In this document: piece after piece, positions 1 to 8,650 of the stretch
Layout of the letters: every line of letters starts with the position of its first letter
Position numbering within the stretch: position 1 is the first letter of the stretch
Source: Microbacterium sp. Leaf151
GTDB taxonomy: Bacteria > Actinomycetota > Actinomycetes > Actinomycetales > Microbacteriaceae
DNA: 64,000 nt
Assembly (NCBI RefSeq): GCF_001424225.1
Contig: NZ_LMOR01000002.1
Span: 186,001-250,000, forward strand
Reading direction: 5' to 3'
The notes under the pieces: model-generated
The model's input: the letters and a program-made list of their open reading frames with translations, nothing else
Told to the model about the DNA's origin: nothing
Database searches by the model: none
Made by a program: the position numbers and the translations under genes

Positions 1-1052
1 ATGCCGCTCGAGAGGCCGTTGCCCACACCGAGCACGGCGGCGAACATCGCGTACCACATGGGCGCGGAGCCCAGATCGTGGGTGAACGAGAGCGCGATGA
101 ACCCGGCGCCCATGAGGATCATCGCCGGAAGAGCCGCCCACAGCCGCCCGAAGCGGTCCATCACCTGACCGCTGGCGTAGAAAAGGGCGAAGTCGATGGC
201 ACCCGACACCCCCACCACCACCGCGATGGTGCCGGCATCCAGCCCCAGCGAGACACCCCACAGCGGGAGCACCACCTGGCGGGCCGACCGCACCGCCGAG
301 AGGGAGGCGGCCGCGAGGCCGAGTCGCGCCAACACCCCGCGGAAGCGCCACATCGTGCGGAAGACGCCCGCTCGTTCGACCGTGGGGATCGCGCCGGTCA
401 CGGGCTCGCCGGTGTCCTCGGCCGCCCCGGTCGCGGCGGGTAGCCGAGGCGTCGAGCCCGCGCCGACGGGCACGGCCCGCTCGGGGTCGGGACCGAAGAA
501 CACCAGCAGGATCGTCGCGACCTGGCACACGGCGAAGAAGACCACGGATGCCGTCTCGTCACCGAAGATGCCCAACAGCGCCGCCGAGATGAACGGACCG
601 ACGAACATGCCCGCCCGGAAGGTGCCGCCCAGCAGCGACAGCGCCCGGGCGCGGAAGTGCAGCGGCACGCGCGTCGTCATGAACGAATGGCGGGCCAGCG
701 CGAACGCCGCCGCGCAGAAGCCGATCAGGAACACCGCCGCCGCGAACACCGCCAGCGACGAGGCGAAGACGATCCCGACGAGACCGGCCAGCACGACGAT
801 GCCGGCGACGCCCATCGTCACGCGCTCGCCGAATCGGGCCACGGCCCACCCGGCGGGGATGTTGCCGCACAGCTGGCCGACGACGAGGGCGGCGGCGACC
901 AGGGCCGCGAGAGCGACGTCGGCGCCGAGCCGGTCGGCGATCACGGGGATGAGGGGGATGACGGCGCCCTCGCCGATGGCGAAGAGCAGGGTGGGTCCGT
1001 AGATCATCGGCGCGAAGCGCACCAGCACGTTCCGGGGAGAGTCGCCTGTCAC
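1..1052 (-). CDS. MFS transporter, 3' end outside the window
   Basis: Major facilitator superfamily membrane transporter; the substrate cannot be told. The reverse-strand translation is hydrophobic throughout, beginning VTGDSPRNVLVRFAPMIYG, and is open to base 3 of the window, so the C-terminus is missing. It contains typical alternating transmembrane segments with GxxxGxxxG-type patches and an Arg-rich cytoplasmic loop. I choose the GTG at 1052 because a TATCGT box (reverse of 1060-1065) sits 7 nt upstream, the spacing seen at other apparently leaderless genes here; an in-frame GTG at 1061 would fall inside that box. It is divergent from prfB and their -10 boxes overlap. Confidence 0.85.
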   Translation of the reverse strand, partial: MTGDSPRNVLVRFAPMIYGPTLLFAIGEGAVIPLIPVIADRLGADVALAALVAAALVVGQLCGNIPAGWAVARFGERVTMGVAGIVVLAGLVGIVFASSLAVFAAAVFLIGFCAAAFALARHSFMTTRVPLHFRARALSLLGGTFRAGMFVGPFISAALLGIFGDETASVVFFAVCQVATILLVFFGPDPERAVPVGAGSTPRLPAATGAAEDTGEPVTGAIPTVERAGVFRTMWRFRGVLARLGLAAASLSAVRSARQVVLPLWGVSLGLDAGTIAVVVGVSGAIDFALFYASGQVMDRFGRLWAALPAMILMGAGFIALSFTHDLGSAPMWYAMFAAVLGVGNGLSSG

Positions 1053-1059
1053 CGTGTCC

Positions 1060-1069
1060 ACGATAGGCT
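1060..1069. promoter_or_regulatory. Overlapping divergent -10 boxes of prfB and the MFS gene
   Basis: On the plus strand TAGGCT (1064-1069) lies 9 nt before the prfB ATG. On the minus strand TATCGT (reverse of 1060-1065) lies 7 nt before the MFS GTG. The two boxes share bases 1064-1065. Both fit TANNNT and both leave essentially no room for a 5' UTR. No clear -35 is visible on either side. Confidence 0.5.
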
Positions 1070-1078
1070 GGATGCCAA

Positions 1079-2188
1079 ATGCTCGAACTCGATTTGACCG
1101 CCGACATCCAGGCGCTGCGCTCGACCTTCGCCGATATCCAGGCCGTGGTCGACGTCGACGCACTCACCGCAGACATCGCACGTCTCAGCGAAGAGGCCGG
1201 TGCCCCGAACCTCTGGGACGACGTCGACAACGCTCAGAAGGTCACCAGCCGGCTGAGCCACCGCCAGGCGGAGCTCAAGCGCGTGTCCGAGATCGAGCAG
1301 CGGCTCGACGACCTCGAGGTGCTCGTCGGGCTCGCGATCGAGATGGACGACGAAGAGTCGGCCGACGAAGCCCGTCGCGAACTCTCCTCCCTCAAAGACG
1401 TGATCGGTCAGCTCGAGGTGCAGACCCTCCTCGACGGCGAGTACGACCCGCGCTCCGCCGTCGTCACGATCCGCTCCGGCGCCGGCGGCGACGACGCCAC
1501 CGACTTCGCCGAGATGCTGCTGCGTATGTATCTGCGCTGGTGCGAGCGTCACAAGTACCCCGTGAAGGTGATGGACACCTCGTTCGCCGAGGGCGCGGGC
1601 ATCAAGTCTGCGACCTTCGAGGTCGACGTGCCCTACGCCTACGGCACGCTCTCCGTCGAGGCGGGCACTCACCGCCTCGCGCGGATCAGCCCGTTCGGCG
1701 GTGCCGACAAGCGTCAGACCAGCTTCGCGGCGGTCGAGGTCATCCCGGTCATGGAAGAAGCCGTCGAGGTCGATGTGCCCGAGGGTGACATCCGCGTCGA
1801 CGTGTTCCGGTCGTCGGGACCGGGCGGGCAGTCGGTGAACACGACCGACTCGGCCGTGCGCATCACGCACCTTCCCACGGGTCTCGTCGTGTCGATGCAG
1901 AACGAGAAGTCGCAGATCCAGAACCGTGCCGCCGCCATGCGCGTGCTGCAGACGCGCCTGCTCCTGCTCAAGCGCGAAGAAGAGGCCGCCAAGAAGAAGG
2001 AGCTCGCAGGTACCATCACCGCGAGCTGGGGCGACCAGATGCGCTCCTACTTCCTCTACGGCCAGCAGCTCGTGAAAGACCTGCGCACCGGATACGAGGT
2101 CGGCAACCCCGCGGTCGTCTTCGACGGCGACCTCGATGGGCTCATCGCCGCCGGCATCCGCTGGCGCAAGCGAAAAGAAGACGACTGA
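1079..2188 (+). CDS. prfB: Peptide chain release factor 2 (RF2)
   Basis: Class I release factor that reads UGA and UAA and triggers peptide release on the ribosome. It has 369 residues, the usual size. The stop-codon recognition motif SPF is at residues 204-206 and the catalytic GGQ at 249-251 within SGPGGQSVN. The N-terminal helical domain ends near residue 110. The frame is open from the first codon: the CUU-UGA programmed +1 frameshift that autoregulates prfB in many bacteria is absent, with VVDVD at the equivalent position. The ATG lies 9 nt after a TAGGCT box with no Shine-Dalgarno sequence, so the message is probably leaderless. A strong hairpin follows at 2206. Confidence 0.97.
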   Translation: MLELDLTADIQALRSTFADIQAVVDVDALTADIARLSEEAGAPNLWDDVDNAQKVTSRLSHRQAELKRVSEIEQRLDDLEVLVGLAIEMDDEESADEARRELSSLKDVIGQLEVQTLLDGEYDPRSAVVTIRSGAGGDDATDFAEMLLRMYLRWCERHKYPVKVMDTSFAEGAGIKSATFEVDVPYAYGTLSVEAGTHRLARISPFGGADKRQTSFAAVEVIPVMEEAVEVDVPEGDIRVDVFRSSGPGGQSVNTTDSAVRITHLPTGLVVSMQNEKSQIQNRAAAMRVLQTRLLLLKREEEAAKKKELAGTITASWGDQMRSYFLYGQQLVKDLRTGYEVGNPAVVFDGDLDGLIAAGIRWRKRKEDD

Positions 2189-2205
2189 CACTCACGTGAC
2201 GACAG

Positions 2206-2241
2206 ACCCTGTGGATGCCAGACGACCGGCATCCACAGGGT
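2206..2241 (+). terminator. Rho-independent-like terminator of prfB
   Basis: A perfect 14-bp inverted repeat (ACCCTGTGGATGCC and its complement, 8-nt loop) starts 17 nt after the prfB stop and is followed by a T/C-rich run. The arms contain the over-represented word GGATGCC/GGCATCC. Confidence 0.8.
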
Positions 2242-2293
2242 TCTCTCGTTTCTCGACACGGCGCGTCCTGACGGCGTGCCTCGGACCCGCGCT

Positions 2294-2299
2294 TAGGCT
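2294..2299 (+). promoter_or_regulatory. -10 box of ftsE (leaderless arrangement)
   Basis: TAGGCT ends 9 nt before the ftsE ATG, with the same spacing and sequence as at prfB. No Shine-Dalgarno sequence is present between the box and the start. Confidence 0.5.
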
Positions 2300-2308
2300 C
2301 ATCGAGCC

Positions 2309-3355
2309 ATGATCCGGTTCGAAAACGTCACCAAGCGGTATCGCGGCACCGCGAAGCCCGCCCTCAGCGCCGTCGACTTCGAAGTGCAGCGCGGGGAGTT
2401 CGTCTTCCTCGTGGGCGCATCGGGGTCCGGCAAGTCGTCGTGCCTGCAGCTCATCCTGCGCGCCGAGACGCCCAGCGAGGGGCGCGTGGTCGTGCTCGGT
2501 CGCGACCTGCGCACCCTGTCCAATCGCAAGGTGCCCTACTTCCGCCGTGAGATCGGCTCGGTCTTCCAGGACTTCCGGCTTCTGCCGAACAAGACCGTGT
2601 TCCAGAACGTCGCGTTCACGCTGCAGGTGACCGGGTCGTCGCGTGGATTCATCCAGCAGGCCGTCCCAGAGGTCCTCGCGCTCGTCGGCCTCGACGGCAA
2701 AGAGAAGCGCCTGCCGCACGAGCTGTCGGGTGGTGAGCAGCAGCGTGTCGCCATCGCGCGCGCCCTGGTCAACCGTCCCCAGGTGCTGCTCGCCGATGAG
2801 CCCACCGGAAACCTCGACCCCGGCACGTCCACCGACATCATGCGCCTGCTCGCCCGCATCAACGCCGGCGGGACGACCGTCGTCATGGCCACGCACGAGG
2901 CCGGCTTCGTCGACCAGATGCAGCGGCGCGTGATCGAGCTCAGTGGTGGCGAGATGGTGCGCGACGAGCGCGGCGGCGGGTACGGCGACACCGCCAGCAT
3001 CCCGCGCCTGACTCCCGAGGTCGAGAAGGGAGCAGCGGCTGTCGCCGCCCTCTCGGCGGTGCTCGAGGTGCAGCGCGAGGTCACCGGTCGCACGGGTCCC
3101 CTGCAGCCGATCCCGACGACGGATGCCGCGCCCGCACCGCGGGCCGAGCGGACTGCAGATGCCGCCCCGGACGTCGCGGCGGCGCCGGCATCGGACGCCC
3201 CCGCCGACGAGCCCACCCGGCAGCCGCGTGAGCCGGGGACCAACACGGGGTTCATCCCGGTCACGACGCCCCAGGTCGACGAGCTCGGACTCGCCGACCG
3301 CCTCGGCCTCGGTAAGAAGACAGACCGCAGCGACGAAGTGGGGCCCACGTCATGA
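2309..3355 (+). CDS. ftsE: Cell-division ABC transporter ATP-binding protein FtsE
   Basis: ATPase of the FtsEX complex, which couples cytosolic ATP hydrolysis to activation of peptidoglycan hydrolases at the division site. ABC core in residues 1-220: Walker [10 protein letters not shown] (36-44), signature LSGGEQQR (139-146), Walker [10 protein letters not shown] (159-167), switch His in MATHEAGF. The family norm is about 225 residues; this protein has 348, with a roughly 125-residue tail rich in Ala, Pro, Asp and Thr and no recognisable domain. The stop overlaps the ftsX start by 4 nt (ATGA), so the two are translationally coupled. Confidence 0.96.
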   Translation: MIRFENVTKRYRGTAKPALSAVDFEVQRGEFVFLVGASGSGKSSCLQLILRAETPSEGRVVVLGRDLRTLSNRKVPYFRREIGSVFQDFRLLPNKTVFQNVAFTLQVTGSSRGFIQQAVPEVLALVGLDGKEKRLPHELSGGEQQRVAIARALVNRPQVLLADEPTGNLDPGTSTDIMRLLARINAGGTTVVMATHEAGFVDQMQRRVIELSGGEMVRDERGGGYGDTASIPRLTPEVEKGAAAVAALSAVLEVQREVTGRTGPLQPIPTTDAAPAPRAERTADAAPDVAAAPASDAPADEPTRQPREPGTNTGFIPVTTPQVDELGLADRLGLGKKTDRSDEVGPTS

Positions 3356-4269
3356 GGTTCGGGCTCATCCTGTCGGAGGCCTTCACGGGCCTGCGACGTA
3401 ACGCGTCGATGGTCATCTCGGTCATCCTCGTGACCTTCGTCTCGCTCACCTTCGTCGGCGCGGCAATGCTCATGCAGATGCAGATCGGCAAGATGCAGTC
3501 GTATTGGGCCGACCGTGCCCAGGTAGCGGTGTTCATGTGCGCGTCTTCGTCGAACGTGAACACCTGCGCCGCGGGAGAGCCCGCGACGCAGCAGCAGATC
3601 GACGAGGTCAGGGCGACGCTCGAGGGGCCGGCGCTCGCGCCGCTCATCCGCGACTACACGTTCCAGACGAGCGACGAGGTGTTCGCCGACGCCCAGCAGC
3701 AGCTGCCCGAGGACATCCTCGGTGTCGTCACGGCCGACCAGTTCAACGCGACCTTCAGCATCAATCTGGTGGACCAGCGTCAGTCGGACGTGATCACCGA
3801 GGCGTTCAGCGGCCAGACGGGTGTCGAAGACGTCCAGGATCAGCTGCAGTACCTCGAGCCGTTGTTCCAGGCGCTGACGGTCGCGACCTACGTCGCCGTC
3901 GGCATCGCCGGGCTCATGCTGATCGCCGCGGTGCTGCTGATAGCCACCACCATCCGCCTGTCGGCGTTCGCGCGTCGACGCGAGCTGGGCATCATGCGGC
4001 TCGTGGGGGCGTCCAACCGCTTCATCCAGACACCGTTCGTCGTCGAGGGCGTGCTCGCCGCACTGGTCGGCTCGGCACTCGCGAGCGTCGCGGTCTGGGC
4101 GATCGTCGGCGTCGGAGTCGACCAGTACCTGCGAGACCGCATCGGCTTCATCACGTCGTGGGTCGACGTGGGCGACGTCGCGATCGTCATCCCGGTCATC
4201 GTCGTCGTGGGCGTCATCCTGGCCGCCCTCAGTGCCAGCTTCGCGATCCGGCGGTGGCTGCGCACCTGA
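3352..4269 (+). CDS. ftsX: Cell-division permease-like protein FtsX
   Basis: Membrane partner of FtsE. Its 305 residues show the family topology: one N-terminal transmembrane helix (about 20-43), an extracellular domain (about 45-170) with two Cys ([10 protein letters not shown]) that could form a disulfide, then three helices (about 172-200, 225-250, 270-298). The cytoplasmic loop [18 protein letters not shown] after the second helix is the FtsX/MacB hallmark. It follows ftsE with a 4-nt overlap; smpB starts 54 nt downstream. Confidence 0.96.
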   Translation: MRFGLILSEAFTGLRRNASMVISVILVTFVSLTFVGAAMLMQMQIGKMQSYWADRAQVAVFMCASSSNVNTCAAGEPATQQQIDEVRATLEGPALAPLIRDYTFQTSDEVFADAQQQLPEDILGVVTADQFNATFSINLVDQRQSDVITEAFSGQTGVEDVQDQLQYLEPLFQALTVATYVAVGIAGLMLIAAVLLIATTIRLSAFARRRELGIMRLVGASNRFIQTPFVVEGVLAALVGSALASVAVWAIVGVGVDQYLRDRIGFITSWVDVGDVAIVIPVIVVVGVILAALSASFAIRRWLRT

Positions 4270-4323
4270 GCGTGGGGTAATCTGTAAGGCTCTGTGTGCC
4301 CATGATCATGAGGAGGTGGCACC

Positions 4324-4800
4324 ATGCCTCGTGAGCAGGGTGAAAAGCTCATCGCGTCCAACAAGAAGGCGCGTCACGACTACGCCATCGAGAAGACCTA
4401 CGAAGCCGGTCTCATCCTGACCGGCACCGAGGTCAAATCGCTGCGGCAGGGCCGGGCGAACCTGACCGACGGCTACGCGTACATCGACGGTGGGCAGGCC
4501 TTCCTGGACGCGGTCCACATCCCCGAGTACTCGCAGGGGCACTGGACGAACCACTCCGCCAAGCGCACCCGCAAACTGCTGCTGCACAAAGAAGAGATCA
4601 TCAAGCTCTCGCACGCCGTGTCGGCGGGCGGATACACGCTCGTCCCGCTGCGGCTCTACTTCCTCGACGGACGGGCCAAGGTCGAGATCGCCGTGGCGAA
4701 GGGCAAGCGCGAGTTCGAGAAGCGTCAGACGATCCGTGAGCGCGAAGACAAGCGCGAGGCGGAGCGCGCGATGCGGACGAAGAACCGCCTGGGCGACTGA
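4324..4800 (+). CDS. smpB: SsrA-binding protein SmpB
   Basis: Binds the tRNA-like part of tmRNA and brings it to stalled ribosomes for trans-translation. It has 158 residues with the conserved N-terminus NKKARHDYAIEKTYEAGL, the TGTEVKSLRQG loop and a basic tail (EKRQTIREREDKREAERAMR) of the kind that enters the empty mRNA channel. It has a strong Shine-Dalgarno sequence AGGAGGTGGCACC before the ATG and a possible TAATCT -10 near 4277. Its RNA partner ssrA lies 0.86 kb downstream on the same strand, separated by one convergent gene. Confidence 0.97.
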   Translation: MPREQGEKLIASNKKARHDYAIEKTYEAGLILTGTEVKSLRQGRANLTDGYAYIDGGQAFLDAVHIPEYSQGHWTNHSAKRTRKLLLHKEEIIKLSHAVSAGGYTLVPLRLYFLDGRAKVEIAVAKGKREFEKRQTIREREDKREAERAMRTKNRLGD

Positions 4801-4855
4801 CAGTCCCCGCTACGGGCCCCGTCAGTGCCTCGGGGTCGCGGTCGCTCCGGGCGGG

Positions 4856-5512
4856 TCACTCCGCGCGGAAGCGCCCCTCCACCGTCGACGTGACGACGAT
4901 CTCGGGCGGCTGCAGACTGAACGACGGGCCGGCGTCGGCACTGGCGGCCATCATCCGGGCGCCCATCGGCGTCGGTGACTCGGGGCGACCTCCGAGCAAT
5001 CCGACATCCGCGATCTCGACCGCCGCGACCGATGCGAGGCCCAGGGCGTCGGCGTAGGCCGTGGCGCGTTCGACGGCCACATGGACAGCTTCGGCTGCGA
5101 CTTCGCGCTCCACGCGTGCGCGCGTGTCGGGGGAGAGGCGCCACTCGACGGCCGTGACCTGCACGTCGTCGGACTCGGCGACATCGCCCAGCCACCACGA
5201 CAGCGCACCGGCGTCGGTGAAGGTCGCCGACAGCTCGACGCTGGCGTGGTGCACGAGGGGCAGCTGTGCCCCCTCGTTGTTCCACGGGCGGTCCGACCAC
5301 ACCGAGACCCGCGCGCTCGACCACTCCGACACCTCGCCGGAGCGGAGGTGGGCGACCAGGCCGTCTTGAACGGTCGATGCCCGCTCCTGCGCCCGCTCGA
5401 CGACGGGACCGCGCGTGGGGCCGTCGGTGGAGACGGTGACGCGCACCGCCGCTTCTTCGGCGCGGACGCGCGAGTTGCTCTCGCCCCGGACGGTGATGAC
5501 GACGTCGCTCAT
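4856..5512 (-). CDS. SIMPL domain (DUF541) protein
   Basis: 218-residue protein of the SIMPL/DUF541 family, whose biochemical role is poorly defined. The N-terminus (VVITVRGESNSRVRAEEAAVRVTV) is the typical start, where a short beta strand carries G-E-S. The middle has the alternating beta/alpha repeats and the C-terminus ends with SLQPPEIVVTSTVEGRF, the family's closing strand. There is no signal peptide, so it is predicted cytosolic, unlike many Gram-negative members. The ATG is 6 nt after a TAGGCT box (reverse of 5519-5524), again leaderless. It is convergent with smpB and divergent from ssrA. Confidence 0.85.
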   Translation of the reverse strand: MSDVVITVRGESNSRVRAEEAAVRVTVSTDGPTRGPVVERAQERASTVQDGLVAHLRSGEVSEWSSARVSVWSDRPWNNEGAQLPLVHHASVELSATFTDAGALSWWLGDVAESDDVQVTAVEWRLSPDTRARVEREVAAEAVHVAVERATAYADALGLASVAAVEIADVGLLGGRPESPTPMGARMMAASADAGPSFSLQPPEIVVTSTVEGRFRAE

Positions 5513-5661
5513 GCGGTGAGCCTACGCGACGGGCGCCGTGTATCCCGGAGGTGGGAATCCCGGCGCCCCGCGAACCGTTGTAGAGTGGGATGCTCGGGTG
5601 TTTCGGCAACCGAGGTGGCAACTCAATAGCGTGACAACGGCCGCTCCTTCACGGAGTTCCC

Positions 5662-6032
5662 GGGGCTGATCGGTTTCGACAGCGCCTGCGAACCCGCGAG
5701 AAAGCGGGCCGAGGATGTGGGGTTATCTCGTAAACGCTCCCTGCAAAACAATAAGTGCCAATGCTAAGCGCACTGACTTCGCCCTCGCTGCGTAAGCGAG
5801 CCCGATAGTCCGTCAGACCGTGTGTGACCCCGCCACGGAATCTGGCGTCATTTAGGGGTCTTGCTGTGTGACGGCGTCTGGACGTCACGCGGGACTTTTC
5901 CCAGGCTGGGCTCGTCGACTTAGGTGTCTGTGACAAAGGTCGGAGCCGAGCAGAACGTCTGCACAGACTGCGCCCGGAGAAAACGCGGAGACCCAGCGTT
6001 GGACGGGGGTTCGATTCCCCCCAGCTCCACGA
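5662..6032 (+). ncRNA. ssrA: Transfer-messenger RNA (tmRNA)
   Basis: Rescues stalled ribosomes and tags the nascent chain for proteolysis. The 5' end GGGGCTGATC pairs with CAGCTCC at 6022-6028 to form the acceptor stem, and the T arm GGACGGGGGTTCGATTCCCCCC is intact. The tag reading frame starts at GCC 5757 and ends at TAA 5793-5795, encoding ANAKRTDFALAA, which fits the actinobacterial A-N-x-K-R-T-x-F-A-L-A-A pattern. The discriminator A is followed by CGA, so CCA is not encoded. A TAGAGT at 5581-5586 may be the -10 of a longer precursor. A terminator follows at 6057. Confidence 0.95.
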
Positions 6033-6056
6033 GCCGTTGTCACGAAGAGTTGCACG

Positions 6057-6102
6057 AAGAAGCCCCCGCTCGCGCCCGTTTCGGCGGGGTCGGGGGCTTC
6101 TT
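6057..6102. terminator. Terminator between ssrA and the convergent yaeQ-like gene
   Basis: The arms AAGAAGCCCCCG (6057-6068) and CGGGGGCTTCTT (6091-6102) are perfectly complementary around a 22-nt loop that itself can fold. The T-rich end works on the plus strand (CTTCTT) and the A-run gives the mirror on the minus strand, so it probably serves both genes. Confidence 0.8.
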
Positions 6103-6123
6103 GCGTGTCGGCGATCCGTGCGC

Positions 6124-6663
6124 TCAGCCCGCGCTGCGGGTGTGGATGTCGCTCTCGCCCGAGACGTCGTTGAGTTCGAGGTACACGCGACCCTCGGTGC
6201 GGGTCAGGGTGGCGGTGCTGCGGCGCTCGAGACCCTCGGCCACACGCTCGATGAAGCCGGGGTCGAAGCTGTGCAGCAGCACTTCGTCGGCACGGTGGAT
6301 GCGCTTGCCCGCCCAGGCCGCCGAGACCTTGTCGGGGTCGCGGTGGGTGTAGACGGCGACGCGCTCGGCCTTCATGCTGCCGGTGTGCAGCCGCGCGGCA
6401 TCCGGTGCTCCCACCTCGATCCACGCCACGAGCGCTCCGGTGAGGTCCTTGACCATGACGGCCGGCTCGTCGGTGGCGGCGACGCCCTCGCTGAAGCCGA
6501 TGCCCTCCTCGTACTCGAGGCAGTAGGCAAGGACGCGGGTGAGCATGTAGGGCGCCGTCTCGGACGGATGCCGGGCGACCCGCAGCTGCAGCTCGTCGTA
6601 CACGCCGCGATCGACGTCGGAGAGCTGCACCGTGAAGGTGTGAATGGTCGAGCCGATAGCCAC
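6124..6663 (-). CDS. YaeQ family protein
   Basis: 179 residues, the usual length of YaeQ, a family with a nuclease-like (PD-(D/E)XK-type) fold and no settled function. Recognisable pieces are the N-terminal STIHTFTVQLSDVDRGVYD, RVARHPSETAPYMLTRVLAYC, and IEVGAPDAARLHTGSMKAERVAVYTHR, where the conserved E-G-P/S-K residues of the fold lie. The start is a GTG at 6663, 8 nt after TAGGCT (reverse of 6672-6677) with no Shine-Dalgarno, so leaderless translation is likely. It is convergent with ssrA. Confidence 0.88.
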   Translation of the reverse strand: MAIGSTIHTFTVQLSDVDRGVYDELQLRVARHPSETAPYMLTRVLAYCLEYEEGIGFSEGVAATDEPAVMVKDLTGALVAWIEVGAPDAARLHTGSMKAERVAVYTHRDPDKVSAAWAGKRIHRADEVLLHSFDPGFIERVAEGLERRSTATLTRTEGRVYLELNDVSGESDIHTRSAG

Positions 6664-6748
6664 GACGACCGAGCCTACGCGAGCGGGGATGCCCCGCAGC
6701 GCCGGTGCGCGGCTTGTCGGGCCCCCTGGCGGCGTCTAGCGTCGGAGG

Positions 6749-7015
6749 ATGCCTGACCCTCGCGCGCTCCGCATCGACGTCGGCCCTTTCCACCTGGCTC
6801 CCACGCCCGACGCGTCCACCTGGACCGCCGTGCCGCGCGGCGACGCTGCGGGTTCCGCATCCGGGATCTCAGCGGGGTGGGGGGAGTGGGTCGCCTTCGC
6901 CGCCCAGGTGCTGCGTGCCGACGAACTGTGGCGCTCCGTCGAGGCTCGCGGCGACGCGTGGGATGAGGGTTTCGCTGCGGCACGGGATGCCAAGGCGGTC
7001 AACCCGTACCGCTGA
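6749..7015 (+). CDS. Small conserved-looking hypothetical protein (88 aa)
   Basis: I do not recognise a named family. The 88-residue product (MPDPRALRIDVGPFHLAP start, ...FAAARDAKAVNPYR end) has two Trp-containing amphipathic helices and no membrane segment or signal. Support for it being real: ATG 6749 follows TAGCGT (6737-6742) by 6 nt, the gap reads CGGAGG so it also has Shine-Dalgarno character, codon third positions are strongly G/C, and it fills the space between a divergent and a convergent gene. Function unknown. Confidence 0.7.
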   Translation: MPDPRALRIDVGPFHLAPTPDASTWTAVPRGDAAGSASGISAGWGEWVAFAAQVLRADELWRSVEARGDAWDEGFAAARDAKAVNPYR

Positions 7016-7040
7016 GGTCGAGCGGCGGGCACGCTGCCGA

Positions 7041-7613
7041 TCAGCGCGGGGTGTCGACGAGGATGAGGCTCTGTCGTGTGTCGGCGAGCTTGACGAAGCC
7101 GTCGCCGAACAGGTACGTCAGTCCGTAGCCGTCGACGCCGCGACCACCGAGCCACTCCGGGTTCTCGGTGACGTAGGTGCCGTCGTCGCCGACCTCGACC
7201 TTCCAGCCGGAGGCGACGAGCTCCTTCTGGGCCGTGGCGGCGGTGGCCTCGTCGATCGGCGCCCACCCGAAGATCTGGACGCGGTCGGACGCGATCTTCT
7301 GATCGCCCCACTTGCACTGGATGCCGTCTTCGAGCGCGATCGCTCCGATACGGAATGGCTCTTGCTGCGTGACCCACCCGAGGCTCGTGAAGTCGTCGGC
7401 GGTTGCCTGCGGAATGATGTTCTCGCACGTGGGGTCGGGCGTCTCGGACGCGGGTGTGGCGGTCGTCTCGGGAGCCTCGATGGGGGGACCGGAAGCGGAC
7501 TCGGCGACGCTGGGCACGGCCTCTGGGGCGGGGCCCGTGCAGGCGCTGAGCAGGACGGCGGCGAGGAGCCCCCCTGTCGTCGCCCACGCAGCGCGCCGAC
7601 GCGGGCCGGTCAC
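7041..7613 (-). CDS. Secreted lipoprotein of unknown function
   Basis: 190 residues. Signal peptide MTGPRRRAAWATTGG, hydrophobic core, then lipobox LLSAC with the lipidated Cys at 25. A low-complexity Pro/Ala/Thr/Ser linker (about 27-60) leads to a compact domain with two Cys (PTCENII and IQCKWG) that resembles the 'DUF3558-like' actinobacterial lipoproteins only loosely; I would not assign it. The start overlaps the stop of the upstream inositol-phosphatase-family gene by 4 nt (ATGA), so the two are co-transcribed. Confidence 0.85.
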   Translation of the reverse strand: MTGPRRRAAWATTGGLLAAVLLSACTGPAPEAVPSVAESASGPPIEAPETTATPASETPDPTCENIIPQATADDFTSLGWVTQQEPFRIGAIALEDGIQCKWGDQKIASDRVQIFGWAPIDEATAATAQKELVASGWKVEVGDDGTYVTENPEWLGGRGVDGYGLTYLFGDGFVKLADTRQSLILVDTPR

Positions 7614-8425
7614 CGGGGCCCCTCGCCGTGCAGCAGGGCGAAGAAGTCGTCGTGCAGGACGCCGTTGGTCGCGAACGACGACCCCGCGTCGAGACGGTCA
7701 GAGCCGTCGAACGCGGTGAATCGGCCGCCGGCCTCCCGCACGATCGGTGCGATCGCGGCGATGTCGTACTCCTTCACGTCGAACTCGGCGACGAGTTCCA
7801 GCCGGCCCTCTGCGAGCCACATGTAGGGCAGCGCGTCGCCGTAGGCACGGTCGCGCCAGACCGCGCGCGCCAGTCGCTCGAGCGCGGGCACCAGCTCGAC
7901 ACCGTCCCACTGCTGGATGCTCTGGAAGCTGATGCTCGAGGCGCCGATCTCACCCACACCCGACACCCGGATGCCGCGGGTTTCACCCGACGCCGTCGTC
8001 GTCCAGGCGCCGTGTCCGACCGCGGCCCACCAGCGACGCCCGATGGCGGGCTGGCTCACGACGCCGACCCGGGGAACGCCGTCGACGGAGAGGGCGATCA
8101 GCGTCGCCCACACAGGGATCCCGCGCATGTAGTTGTGCGTGCCGTCGATGGGGTCGATGACCCACCGGCGGGCGGTGTCTCCGGAAGCGCCGTACTCCTC
8201 ACCCAGAACGGCGTCGTCGGGCCTCTCAGCGTCGAGGATCTCGCGAATCGCGCGCTCGGTTGCGAGGTCGGCCTCGGTCACGTGCGTGCGGTCGGGTTTG
8301 GTGTCGATGCGGAGGTCGGCCGCGTCGAAGCTGCGCATCGATACGGCGTCGGCGGCGTCGGCCAGGCGCAGGGCGAGGGCGAGGTCGTCGGTGAGGGTCG
8401 GAGGCGTCGCTTCGATCGGGGACAC
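7610..8425 (-). CDS. hisN: Inositol monophosphatase family protein, probably histidinol-phosphatase
   Basis: Mg-dependent phosphatase of the IMPase fold, 271 residues. Metal-binding motifs: GEE (75-77), the signature WVIDPIDGT (88-96) with Asp 91 and Asp 94, and a C-terminal DVKEYDIAAIAPIVREAGG carrying the third metal Asp. Actinobacterial proteins of this length with ...FDVKEYDIAA... are usually HisN, the last phosphatase of histidine synthesis, but no his gene is near, so inositol monophosphatase or another sugar phosphatase remains possible. The GTG start at 8425 lies 6 nt after TATCCT (reverse of 8432-8437), another leaderless arrangement. Confidence 0.87.
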   Translation of the reverse strand: MSPIEATPPTLTDDLALALRLADAADAVSMRSFDAADLRIDTKPDRTHVTEADLATERAIREILDAERPDDAVLGEEYGASGDTARRWVIDPIDGTHNYMRGIPVWATLIALSVDGVPRVGVVSQPAIGRRWWAAVGHGAWTTTASGETRGIRVSGVGEIGASSISFQSIQQWDGVELVPALERLARAVWRDRAYGDALPYMWLAEGRLELVAEFDVKEYDIAAIAPIVREAGGRFTAFDGSDRLDAGSSFATNGVLHDDFFALLHGEGPR

Positions 8426-8529
8426 GGCTCAAGGATATCGGTCGACGGGCGGCCGATTTGGTGTGCCCGCGTCACGCCTGGTAACGTAATCCCTCGGTTC
8501 GGAACGCGAGTTTCGGTCCGAAACGGAAC

Positions 8530-8602
8530 GCACCTCTAGCTCAATCGGCAGAGCAACTGACTCTTAATCAGTGGGTTCTGGGTTCAAGTCCCAGGGGGTG
8601 CA
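8530..8602 (+). tRNA. tRNA-Lys (anticodon CTT)
   Basis: 73-nt cloverleaf: acceptor GCACCTC pairs with GGGGTGC (8595-8601, one T.G pair), D arm AGCTCAATCGGCAGAGC, anticodon stem ACTGA/TCAGT with loop CTCTTAA giving CTT, T arm CTGGGTTCAAGTCCCAG. CCA is not encoded (ACAAG follows). Confidence 0.97.
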
Positions 8603-8610
8603 CAAGCCAC

Positions 8611-8650
8611 GAAGCCCGGTTTCTCATCGCAAGATGAGATGCCGGGCTTC
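8611..8650 (+). terminator. Terminator of tRNA-Lys
   Basis: GAAGCCCGG (8611-8619) pairs with CCGGGCTTC (8642-8650), and inside it TCTCATC pairs with GATGAGA around a GCAA tetraloop. It begins 8 nt after the tRNA. Confidence 0.8.

Noticed and set aside
1079..1180. Programmed +1 frameshift in prfB
   Set aside because: No in-frame UGA; the frame is open from the ATG.
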